A stretch of 45,377 nt of DNA from NCBI RefSeq assembly GCF_016888135.1, contig NZ_JACSWB010000297.1:1-45377 (forward strand), in the 5' to 3' direction. The notes beneath the pieces are model-generated. The model did no database searches. It saw only the letters and a list, made by a program, of their open reading frames with translations, and was not told where the DNA came from. Position numbers and translations under genes: made by a program. This document shows positions 1 through 6,835 of the stretch, one piece after another (positions within the stretch are counted from its first letter, which is position 1; each line of letters begins with the position of its first letter). This DNA is from Leptolyngbya sp. CCY15150 (GTDB lineage: Bacteria > Cyanobacteriota > Cyanobacteriia > RECH01).

Positions 1-2
1 AG

Positions 3-218
3 CGGCGCTGGGTCGATGCTCATTGGCAACGGGGTAACAGCTATTTCAGAATCGGGTGGAATTGGTTCAAAGGAGTCCTGCATCAAGGCTGGTCGTTGTT
101 TGCCACGGTTGCCTTGCAAGGGGGGCACGATCCTGCCCCTGCCTCAGCCTCGAAAAAGCAAGATAAGAAACGCCTCGAACGTGAGTTTACAGCCCGATTC
201 TACAGCTTTCAGTCATGA
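3..218 (+). CDS. IS4-type transposase, C-terminal fragment cut by window edge
   Basis: The frame is open from the window edge to TGA at 216-218 and gives about 71 residues. The segment reads HWQRGNSYFRIGWNWFKGVL followed by a basic stretch with SKKQDKKRLEREF. From memory this matches the C-terminal end of cyanobacterial IS4-family transposases, which carry a 'SYxRIGWxWxK' block and a basic Lys/Arg tail. The catalytic DDE residues would lie upstream, outside the window, so it cannot be judged whether the element is intact. I could not define its terminal inverted repeat in the following 120 bases. Another basic nuclease-like protein is possible. Confidence 0.55.
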   Translation, partial: RRWVDAHWQRGNSYFRIGWNWFKGVLHQGWSLFATVALQGGHDPAPASASKKQDKKRLEREFTARFYSFQS

Positions 219-316
219 GTTTTGTCAGTCAACCAGGGCTGTTATGATGCTAGCGTTTTACTAAACGTGATGCACAGCTTCATGTCTGTACTCAAGCACA
301 ACTACACTACACGCCA

Positions 317-334
317 CCCCAGGATACCCTGGGG
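317..334 (+). promoter_or_regulatory. Hairpin immediately upstream of the 343 start
   Basis: A 7-bp perfect inverted repeat (CCCCAGG / CCTGGGG) with a 4-nt loop ends 8 nt before the GTG at 343. It would cover the position where a ribosome-binding site is expected, and no other clear Shine-Dalgarno is visible. It may therefore damp translation. This is inferred from sequence complementarity only. Confidence 0.35.
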
Positions 335-342
335 CAAAAAAC

Positions 343-678
343 GTGAAAATTACGATTGTTCAGATCAAATGTGTCCATACGCTGATTTTCTGGCTGCTCA
401 GCTTGTGCGTACTGTATGCACTGTTCAGCGGCATTTCTGGTCAGATCACGAGATGGACGTGGGTTGCCGTAGGTTTGGTGCTGCTTGAGAGTGTTGTTCT
501 CATGGCGGCAGGCTGGACATGCCCGTTGACTCTGCTTGCTGAACGTCTAGGGGCTGAACGGGGGGCTGTAGCAGATATCTTTTTACCCAAGTGGTTTGCA
601 GATAGGATCTTTCCAGTGTGTGGCACGATGTTTGGGATTGCGATCGCTGCTCTTGTACTCAGAATACTGCTCAGATGA
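343..678 (+). CDS. Small integral membrane protein, DUF2784-like
   Basis: This 111-residue protein has three to four hydrophobic helices. One is near residues 10-30, one near 38-58 and one at the C-terminus around 90-110. Between the second and third helices lies GWTCPLTLLAERLGAE followed by FLPKWFADRIFP. The 'G-W-x-CPLT-x-L' signature after a helix is what I associate with DUF2784-type and related small bacterial membrane proteins of unknown role. The start is GTG, with a hairpin instead of a clear ribosome-binding site just upstream. The reading frame stays open for 36 more codons after the TGA (see findings). Function is unknown. Confidence 0.6.
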   Translation: MKITIVQIKCVHTLIFWLLSLCVLYALFSGISGQITRWTWVAVGLVLLESVVLMAAGWTCPLTLLAERLGAERGAVADIFLPKWFADRIFPVCGTMFGIAIAALVLRILLR

Positions 679-895
679 CCTGTCCTAGAACGCCATGCCG
701 ATTTCCAAAATCTCCTCCGGGAGATGCAAAAGGCTGCCGCTGAGCGTAGATCTATACTCAGATTGGGTCTCATGGAGGCAACCAGTTGATGCATTACGAG
801 GAAGAGCTGTACCAGGATAGGTGACTAGGAAGCAATCGCTCTCCATCTCCTAGTGCGTGTTTTCCATATGTGGTCTGTCAATGTTGAGCGCTAAG

Positions 896-1468
896 CTATC
901 TCTTAACGTATTGCCTAGTTGATTTTTTCAGGACTCGAAAATAGGTTCCAAAAATCGTCACCGACAGCAAAAGGTATAAAAATGAATACCTAAGATCAAA
1001 AGATATCAAGATTAAAACCGGTATGACAGTAGTTGCAAGTGCAAAGACTGAAAGGAACGCGGAAAACGTAGTTCTGTAGCTAACGAGGAGTTTGGTTTCT
1101 TTCTCAAGGTTTAAGTTGAAAACCCTCGAACTGTCCAGCTCATTCAGCTCTTTTCTAAGCTCTTCTTCATAACCCTGGAGATTATCTGCAAAGAAGATAA
1201 TAAACGATTGTTTTATCAGGTTCCAAAATCCGATAACCGCAATAACGAGCAAAAGACTCAGAAAACCTAAAAACAAGAGTCCACTATAATCAATTTCGGG
1301 GTTGGCAAGTACGATAACATCTACAATCGGCTTCCAAAGAGCTATTGTTGCGCCAATAACCCCCATCAACTTAAAGTCATCAAAAGCACTTCTGATGTAT
1401 TCTTCTGCCTGCTGGCTCAATCGAATATACTCTTTGTAAAGATAGTCCAGTCTTGGCTCAGACGTCAT
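896..1468 (-). CDS. Hypothetical four-helix membrane protein
   Basis: The protein has about 190 residues when started at the ATG at 1468 (MTSEPRLDYLYKEY). The frame is open upstream to a GTG at 1603, but that 45-residue extension contains a HIP1 site and reads like non-coding sequence, so the shorter start is preferred. The predicted layout is an amphipathic N-terminal helix, two hydrophobic segments (about residues 33-60 and 65-90), a charged Glu/Lys-rich central helix (LQGYEEELRKELNEL) likely in the cytoplasm, two more hydrophobic segments near 135-180, and a basic end. I do not recognise a family. The gene is more AT-rich than its neighbours, which may suggest a different history. Confidence 0.6.
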   Translation of the reverse strand: MTSEPRLDYLYKEYIRLSQQAEEYIRSAFDDFKLMGVIGATIALWKPIVDVIVLANPEIDYSGLLFLGFLSLLLVIAVIGFWNLIKQSFIIFFADNLQGYEEELRKELNELDSSRVFNLNLEKETKLLVSYRTTFSAFLSVFALATTVIPVLILISFDLRYSFLYLLLSVTIFGTYFRVLKKSTRQYVKR

Positions 1469-1637
1469 AGTTGTTCTTGCAATAGATTGCCACTGCTCAT
1501 ACAAGCCTTGGACTGTTGGTATACAAAATATACCAAAACCTGACTCAATAAACCTTAAGTGCGATCGCAAAGTAGGATTCGTTGTGGTCAGCAAATGCCC
1601 CACCTTTGCTGACGTTTAGTCCACTTCTGGTGTTGTA

Positions 1638-2675
1638 CTAAGGGCAGAGCTGGTTCGTCCAAGCTGGGGGCGCACTGCGGCGGCAGTAGCGTTGCTCTCC
1701 CACCCAAATGAGGTTCGTTTGGTCGTTATCAAAAAACTCAAATTCTAGGCGATAGCGCAGACCGCCAATGGAGTCATCCGCTGCGCCAAAGTTGGTGAGT
1801 AGCAGCACCTGGTAGGTGTCATAGGTAGCAATTAATTCGATTTCTGTGGGCTGTTCCCCTTCTTCAAGCTGGGTACGGCCAAAGGTTTCAAAGGCAAGGA
1901 CTTCAGCGTTGGGGTGAATCACAGGCAGTTCAGGAAACAGGGTCGCCAAGGGAATTTCGTCATACTGACGGCGGGCGGCTTCCTGCTCTGCGGTCAGACC
2001 CATGGAAACCTCAGCCCCAGGATACCCCGACCATAGGGCTAGGCGTTGGTCAATGGAGATCGCGCCGCCTTCTAGGCAGTGTCCTTGAAAGCAGGCTTCT
2101 CCTGTCGGCAAGCCGTAGGGACGGTTCTCGGCGTAGCCTTCACAGTTTGCAGCCTGCATGGCGTTTGTGGTGCAGGCATAGTAGTAGACCAGCAGATCAC
2201 CTTGGGCAACCAGGCTATCGAGGGTCGCGTAGTCAACCTCGGCGCTATCTAACCAGGGCAGCACATCTCCAGGCAGGGGTGTCAGCGGCTGCCCAGTGGC
2301 GGAGACGGCCTCATAGGCTAGGTCATTGCGCAGAATGTAAAGCGGATTGCTCAGCGCCATGCCGGTTTTAAAGATGCAGCCTTGCTCAAACCCAGGAGGC
2401 ATCTGCAAATAGGTAACGACTGGATCGCCTGATACCTCAGCTTCGTAGCCCTGAAAGTCTGACCAAGTGAGGCAGGTGGCTGGGTTGGCAGCTACGAGCA
2501 TGGACTCGTCGTCGGCTGTTGTGACGGTGTCGTTGGGGATGGTGTCGCTGGGGTTAGACCCGAGGTCAGACTCTGAATTTGGGGCGCTGACAGCTACGTC
2601 TGGGGAACTGCTACAGGCTGCGATCACTCCGGTAAGAGCTGCGATCGCAATGCTCCGGTAGAACTGAACTGTCAT
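1638..2675 (-). CDS. Secreted lipoprotein of unknown function
   Basis: About 345 residues. A short basic N-terminus (MTVQFYRS) is followed by a hydrophobic segment ending in the lipobox GVIAAC, then a Ser/Asp/Asn-rich linker. This predicts signal peptidase II processing and lipid anchoring. The mature part has regularly spaced cysteines in the middle and near the C-terminus (CRRSAPPAWTNQLC), which suggests disulfides and a periplasmic or surface position. The ATG at 2675 is chosen because AAGAAGAGGA lies 6 nt upstream. An upstream in-frame start at 2702 would spoil the signal peptide. I do not recognise a domain. Confidence 0.7.
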   Translation of the reverse strand: MTVQFYRSIAIAALTGVIAACSSSPDVAVSAPNSESDLGSNPSDTIPNDTVTTADDESMLVAANPATCLTWSDFQGYEAEVSGDPVVTYLQMPPGFEQGCIFKTGMALSNPLYILRNDLAYEAVSATGQPLTPLPGDVLPWLDSAEVDYATLDSLVAQGDLLVYYYACTTNAMQAANCEGYAENRPYGLPTGEACFQGHCLEGGAISIDQRLALWSGYPGAEVSMGLTAEQEAARRQYDEIPLATLFPELPVIHPNAEVLAFETFGRTQLEEGEQPTEIELIATYDTYQVLLLTNFGAADDSIGGLRYRLEFEFFDNDQTNLIWVGEQRYCRRSAPPAWTNQLCP

Positions 2676-2818
2676 GGCATTCCTCTTCTTCGTCTGGGAC
2701 AATTGGGTGAATGGCGCTGATTTAGGCCTTTTAGCTAACTACATGAGTTCATCGAGAAATTCCGTAAAGAGATCGGGATGTATGCAAATTTAAGGTTCAG
2801 TTTTGGTGAGACTGGAAG

Positions 2819-2855
2819 AGCGATCGCCTCCTATGTAACGAAGGGAGCGATCGCT
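2819..2855. terminator. HIP1-built hairpin downstream of the racemase gene
   Basis: Two inverted copies of GCGATCGC with flanks form a stem of about 13 bp with two mismatches (AGCGATCGCCTCC against GGGAGCGATCGCT) around an 11-nt loop. It begins 6 nt past the racemase stop. No U-run follows on the minus strand, so it is at best a factor-dependent terminator or an mRNA 3' stabiliser. Confidence 0.4.
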
Positions 2856-2860
2856 TCTGA

Positions 2861-3946
2861 TTAGGCAGCTATATAGCTATCCCGAAAGACGAAGTGCTTT
2901 TTCACAAAAGGAGACGTCATTGCAGAAAGTAGTCCACCATAATCTAGATTAAAAGTTACCTCATCTCCATTCTGGAGTCCTTGGTTTTCACCATTTAGAA
3001 TAATATGATCGCTACTTGCTCCAAGTATTTCTAGATTCGTAACAGACGTTAAACCAGAAACCAAAACATCTTGTCGTCCTAGAGCAATAATGACTCGCTG
3101 AAGAATTCCCTGATCCTGAAAAATCGGAACATTGCCGAACGCATCCTGACAAATCTGCCCAGTAGGAAACGATGGCTTTTTCTTGGATTCAATGACTTCA
3201 GCCACAATCTGGAATGCTTTTGTATGCAACCCTGGAATAGCTGTTCTTCCAACACTTTCACGCCCCAGAAGAATCGACTCTCCTAAACGTAGATTGTTAA
3301 CTCTTCCCTTGTCTTGGGTTGATTGACACCATTCATAATTGGCTGAGTTACCACCAGAAATGATAGCTAGACTAATATGAAACTCTTGTTCAATCGTATT
3401 AGCCAACTTAGATAGCTGACCCATATTGTTAGCATCTGGCTTGATTCCACCGTAGCAAGCCAAATTACAGCCAATGCCAACCAAAAGTATATTAGACAAC
3501 CCTAGGATGCTTCGGATAAATTGGGATAGATCACTCGGAAGAATGCCTTCCCGCAAATCTCCCAGCTCTACCATCAAAATAATTCGATGATATTTGTGAT
3601 GGGCCTTAGCATAGTAAGACAACTGTTTGATGGTCTCAATCTCAGTATTTAGACTAATATCGACATGTTCAACAATCAATTCAGCCTGACTCAAAGGAGT
3701 CCGTAGCAGTACAAACTGAGCTAATATGCCAGCAGCTTTCATCGTCTGGATATTTTCAAGGCGAGAGTCAGCAATAAATTTAACCCCGCCTTGAATCATC
3801 GCCTCAGCAACTAGGGGTGATCCCAAAACTGCCTTAGAAACTCCCATCAAAGAAATCCCTTGTTTCCCATAGATATCAGTTAAGATACGAGCATTATCTT
3901 GTATCTGGGAAAGAGAGATTTCTAACCTCGGCATCAATAATTTCAT
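2861..3946 (-). CDS. Alanine/ornithine-racemase-family PLP enzyme
   Basis: This 361-residue protein has the fold-type III PLP-binding barrel typical of the alanine racemase N-terminal family. The N-terminal block MGVSKAVLGSPLVAEAM carries the Lys (about residue 38) expected to form the PLP aldimine. It is followed by a second conserved block, ADSRLENIQ. A Gly-rich phosphate-binding segment (SGGNSANYEW) appears around residue 200, then NLRLGESILLGRE. The whole resembles 'alanine/ornithine racemase family' proteins related to clostridial ornithine racemase rather than cell-wall Alr. It probably inverts the alpha-carbon of an amino acid; the substrate is not visible. It lies 22 nt behind a DUF1611 gene, so the two form an operon. 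No good ribosome-binding site precedes the ATG. Confidence 0.8.
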   Translation of the reverse strand: MKLLMPRLEISLSQIQDNARILTDIYGKQGISLMGVSKAVLGSPLVAEAMIQGGVKFIADSRLENIQTMKAAGILAQFVLLRTPLSQAELIVEHVDISLNTEIETIKQLSYYAKAHHKYHRIILMVELGDLREGILPSDLSQFIRSILGLSNILLVGIGCNLACYGGIKPDANNMGQLSKLANTIEQEFHISLAIISGGNSANYEWCQSTQDKGRVNNLRLGESILLGRESVGRTAIPGLHTKAFQIVAEVIESKKKPSFPTGQICQDAFGNVPIFQDQGILQRVIIALGRQDVLVSGLTSVTNLEILGASSDHIILNGENQGLQNGDEVTFNLDYGGLLSAMTSPFVKKHFVFRDSYIAA

Positions 3947-3968
3947 GGATTATGTTGAGCGAGTGACG

Positions 3969-5114
3969 CTAGATCATCTCCAGGGCAGGTATTTTTCCTA
4001 CCCGAGCTGGCTGGGTTGTTAGATTGAGCTTTTGATTGAGTTTCTGGTTTAGTGTTGGAAAATGCTGAATTAAGGTTTGAACCAGTTTTTGGCAGCCATA
4101 GGTCAACACATCTGTCGTTGGTAGCTGAAATTGCTTTTCGTAATCTTCCATCACCCTAAAAACCTCTGCCTCTAGCATATCTTCGTGGCTTAAGGCGATC
4201 GCCATCACCCTGGCTGTAGACATAGACTCAATCAGCTTAATTTCACTTGCAAGCGTCGGCATCCTTAAGTTAGGAAAATCACAACGAACCTTACGCGCCG
4301 GAGGATGCTGAAGAATAATGCCGTCTGGCATACTTCCTTTGAGGATCCCAAGAGAGCCCATAAATGCTGGATGGCTTACAGCACTTTGTCCTTCAACCAA
4401 AATAATGTCAGGACTTTCGTGGTCAAACGCTTGAAGGACAGAGTTTTCGATTTCACCAATCACAAATTGAGATGTTAATGCATCAATAGAGACACCATAC
4501 CTGGCTCCCTGAATTAAACTTGTTTGCCCTGTTGCCACCAAGATAGACTTAAGACCAAGCCCATTGAGAACCTTATTAAGCTCTATGGCGGTGGTCATTT
4601 TTCCGCAAGCGCAATCAGTTCCCAAAACGGCAATCACCGGTACCGTTACCCTAGAAATTTGCCCTGTAAAAACGTGCAGATCCTTAAGCTGGGGAGGCTT
4701 TCGGATGTCTTTAATCTCAACATGATACTGGGCAGCCGCATGGACAAACTCGGCATCTTCCGAAAAGAATTGATGGAGACCATTAATGATCGTCATACCC
4801 TTTTCCATGGCATCTAAGATACTTTTCCGCTCATGAGGTGGTATGTGAGCTTCCAGAGGGGCTTTTCCATAGATGTAGCAATCCGGCACGGAGGGAAATT
4901 GACTCAATGCTTCATCTAGGCTGGCAAAAATAGGAATGCCATTGCAGACTCCTCCCAAAACTTCTCCTGCATCACCGCCAGCTCGCAAGCTATCAATAAC
5001 GCCAAGGATGGTATATAGCTCCGAGTGACGAACAAGTCCGGCAGCAGTTTTTCCATCTAACAAGCCAAATTGGCCTTCACAGTAGACTAAAGCCGTTTCT
5101 TTAATGATTGCCAT
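3969..5114 (-). CDS. DUF1611 (DgcN-like) P-loop protein
   Basis: About 381 residues. An N-terminal Rossmann-like half (VYCEGQFGLLDGKTAAGLVR, then GGVCNGIPIFASLDEAL) is followed by a P-loop NTPase-like C-terminal half. That half starts with VIAVLGTDCACGKMTTA, a Walker-A-like GTDxxxGKxTT around residue 170, and continues with ILVEGQSAVSHPAF. This is the DUF1611 layout. To my knowledge one marine member, DgcN, acts as a D-glutamate N-acetyltransferase beside a racemase of the enolase superfamily. Here the partner is instead a PLP racemase-like enzyme. The ATG at 5114 is chosen because GAAGGA lies about 10 nt upstream; an in-frame TTG at 5132 is the alternative. First gene of the operon. The substrate is unknown. 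Confidence 0.75.
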   Translation of the reverse strand: MAIIKETALVYCEGQFGLLDGKTAAGLVRHSELYTILGVIDSLRAGGDAGEVLGGVCNGIPIFASLDEALSQFPSVPDCYIYGKAPLEAHIPPHERKSILDAMEKGMTIINGLHQFFSEDAEFVHAAAQYHVEIKDIRKPPQLKDLHVFTGQISRVTVPVIAVLGTDCACGKMTTAIELNKVLNGLGLKSILVATGQTSLIQGARYGVSIDALTSQFVIGEIENSVLQAFDHESPDIILVEGQSAVSHPAFMGSLGILKGSMPDGIILQHPPARKVRCDFPNLRMPTLASEIKLIESMSTARVMAIALSHEDMLEAEVFRVMEDYEKQFQLPTTDVLTYGCQKLVQTLIQHFPTLNQKLNQKLNLTTQPARVGKIPALEMI

Positions 5115-5330
5115 ACAAATGCTTTCCTTCAATTTATTCTTAACTATTTAGAAGGCTTCTATCAACAAGCCCTCCCAATATCTAAGGTTGTATTTCCATG
5201 CGAAAACTGACACAGCATTTTTCCATATCAAAACCTGTTATGTTTTGATAATGTGCTAGAAAACTGTGCCGCAAATCTATACAGTTAGGTAAATTCTATG
5301 AGAGACCTAAAACTATTCACTGACAGCAAA

Positions 5331-5358
5331 GATCTCACGTCTTAGATCCTACGTCTTA
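5331..5358. repeat. 14-bp tandem repeat, two copies
   Basis: GATCTCACGTCTTA is followed directly by GATCCTACGTCTTA, matching at 12 of 14 positions. It lies about 220 bases upstream of the DUF1611 start. Confidence 0.6.
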
Positions 5359-5393
5359 ATTGAGTCTTAGCTTAAATCTAGGTCATGTCAATG

Positions 5394-5407
5394 GTAGCAT
5401 GTATTAC
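5394..5407. promoter_or_regulatory. NtcA-type box GTA-N8-TAC
   Basis: This is a perfect match to the core palindrome bound by the nitrogen regulator NtcA. It sits 280 bases upstream of the DUF1611-racemase operon, with a weak -10-like TAAGAC at about the activation distance on the minus strand. Six fixed bases recur by chance about every 4 kb, so the site is only suggestive. Confidence 0.3.
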
Positions 5408-5757
5408 ATTTTTGTGTTGGATGGTACAGGCTAACACAGCACTATCATCTTGCCTTGCTTGTAAAATAAATTCTCAGAACCAACTCGATATCCTTCTAGA
5501 ATTTCCAGACATCTAAGGCGATTGCCTCTCCCATAGCAAAAAGCGATCGCCTTCTTGCAAGTAAATCAAGAACAGCGATCGCCCTCATTTTAATGAGTCT
5601 TTAGGGTATTGACAAATGGTTTTTACGGCACACAACTCTATCTAACAGCCAGGTTGACCCATGAGTTATCAACGAAGCTGTACTCCACTAAGACTTAACT
5701 TAACTTGTTTCCCCTAAGCAGAAACCGCAGTGTAAGATCATGGTGGGTAAACGTTGT

Positions 5758-6444
5758 TTACGAATAGCGGCGGATATCTGAACCGTCGTGATTCGTGTGA
5801 TAGACCTGAACTGTACCATCAACATCGACCTCCACCCGCCAGCCAAAGATAGCAATCTCGGTGCAGACCCCATTGTCTGGCTCAATGCCCAGACAGCCAT
5901 TCCAGACGGCGCTGGTGGCATCGGTCACCTGCAGGCGATCGCGTTCTAGCCCTGTCTCGTCTGCCACCTGTTGCAATAGGCGATCGCTCAACGAGGGAGG
6001 CAGCGGCGAATGTAGATCCGTATCAATCCACCGTACCGCCTGCCCAGTAGCATCGGTGCGATAGAACCATTCTTCTTGCTCGTAGGATACATGCACCTGC
6101 CAGCCTTCGACTAGGGCCATCAGGCAGCTCTCTGCTGGGCCGCCCAACCCTAGGCAGCCGTCCGACCAGGTTTCGGCCGTTGCGCCCACCCAGGTCAGTT
6201 GATTGGCGTCGATGCCGGTGCGCTTCTCAATGTCTTGGAGAACACTATTGAGCACCGACGGCGGCATAGCGCTATCGTCGGGCAGCGTCAGATCGGCACT
6301 GGGTGATGAAACGGTAGAGTCTGGACTGTCGTTGGATTCGGCGATCGCTGATGGACTGGTTTGGCAGCCCATGATCAACAGAGTCAAAACCATCACGGCA
6401 ACGAGGCGGGGGGATTGCCAGCGATATGAAAGAAAACGAGTCAT
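5758..6444 (-). CDS. Lipoprotein with two tandem DGCLGL-type repeats
   Basis: 228 residues. A basic N-terminus, a hydrophobic helix and the lipobox LLIMGC at about residue 27 predict a lipid-anchored exported protein. After a Ser/Asp/Pro linker come two tandem copies of a domain of about 80 residues (about 62-141 and 149-228). Each reads 'L-x-x-V-L-Q-x-(I/V)-x-x-x-T-G', then 'W-(S/N)-D/N-GCLG', a second Cys, then GW-(Q/R)-V-x-V and a Tyr-containing strand. The paired cysteines probably form one disulfide per copy. The repeat occurs in other cyanobacterial exported proteins as far as I recall; its ligand is unknown. No strong ribosome-binding site is visible before the ATG. Confidence 0.7.
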   Translation of the reverse strand: MTRFLSYRWQSPRLVAVMVLTLLIMGCQTSPSAIAESNDSPDSTVSSPSADLTLPDDSAMPPSVLNSVLQDIEKRTGIDANQLTWVGATAETWSDGCLGLGGPAESCLMALVEGWQVHVSYEQEEWFYRTDATGQAVRWIDTDLHSPLPPSLSDRLLQQVADETGLERDRLQVTDATSAVWNGCLGIEPDNGVCTEIAIFGWRVEVDVDGTVQVYHTNHDGSDIRRYS

Positions 6445-6835
6445 AAGTGTTGAAGGGGGTGATGTACAAACGGAAGGTTCAGCATTGGCTTACGCCACAC
6501 ATCGATGCAGGGGGACAGATCCCAAGATCCCAAGAGCCGTCCATAGGCAATAGACCAGGCAATAAACCCTAGCGGCGTCGATCTACGACTTGGGATGGTG
6601 CTCTCACCTATGTCTACCCTAACGGGTGCGATCGCTCCCATGGGTCTGGTTACCAAAATGGATACAGCGATCGCGAGATTCATCCCAGACAGATGGGAAT
6701 CGACAACGAGTTTTGGGCATCCTGCGTAATAGGACACCTATTCATTTTCATTCCGTCATCACGCTTTGCACAACCTTACGCTTTGCACAACCTTGAGAAC
6801 TTGTGTTCTTGGGTGATTCCCATTTTTTGCACCCT
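6445..6835. other. Divergent promoter region
   Basis: A 391-base spacer lies between the leftward lipoprotein and the rightward histidine kinase. It contains HIP1 sites near 6630 and 6667 and an exact 17-bp tandem duplication at 6762-6795. I see no gene here. Confidence 0.6.
6762..6795. repeat. Exact 17-bp tandem duplication
   Basis: ACGCTTTGCACAACCTT occurs twice head to tail with no mismatch. It ends 41 bases before the ATG of the histidine kinase, so it lies in the likely promoter or leader. Confidence 0.85.

Larger units (their letters stand above)
5115..5757. other. Intergenic region between two leftward genes
   Basis: These 643 bases contain no convincing gene. They hold a 14-bp near-perfect tandem repeat at 5331-5358 and a perfect GTA-N8-TAC box at 5394-5407. 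Three HIP1-like octamers lie at 5518-5585. The sequence is more AT-rich than the flanking genes, as expected for promoters, and the long leader of the DUF1611 operon would lie here. Confidence 0.6.

Noticed and set aside
441-794. Antisense open frame of 117 codons opposite the small membrane protein
   Set aside because: It is Arg/Ser-rich with no recognisable pattern, while the sense frame encodes clear membrane helices.
1469-1603. N-terminal extension of the 896 membrane protein to a GTG at 1603
   Set aside because: The extra 45 codons include a HIP1 site, and the protein looks complete from the inner ATG. The choice remains uncertain.
5758-5921. Overlapping leftward frame beginning at 5921 and ending at 5700
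   Set aside because: It is a shadow of the lipoprotein gene, which has a lipobox and two matching repeats in the other frame.
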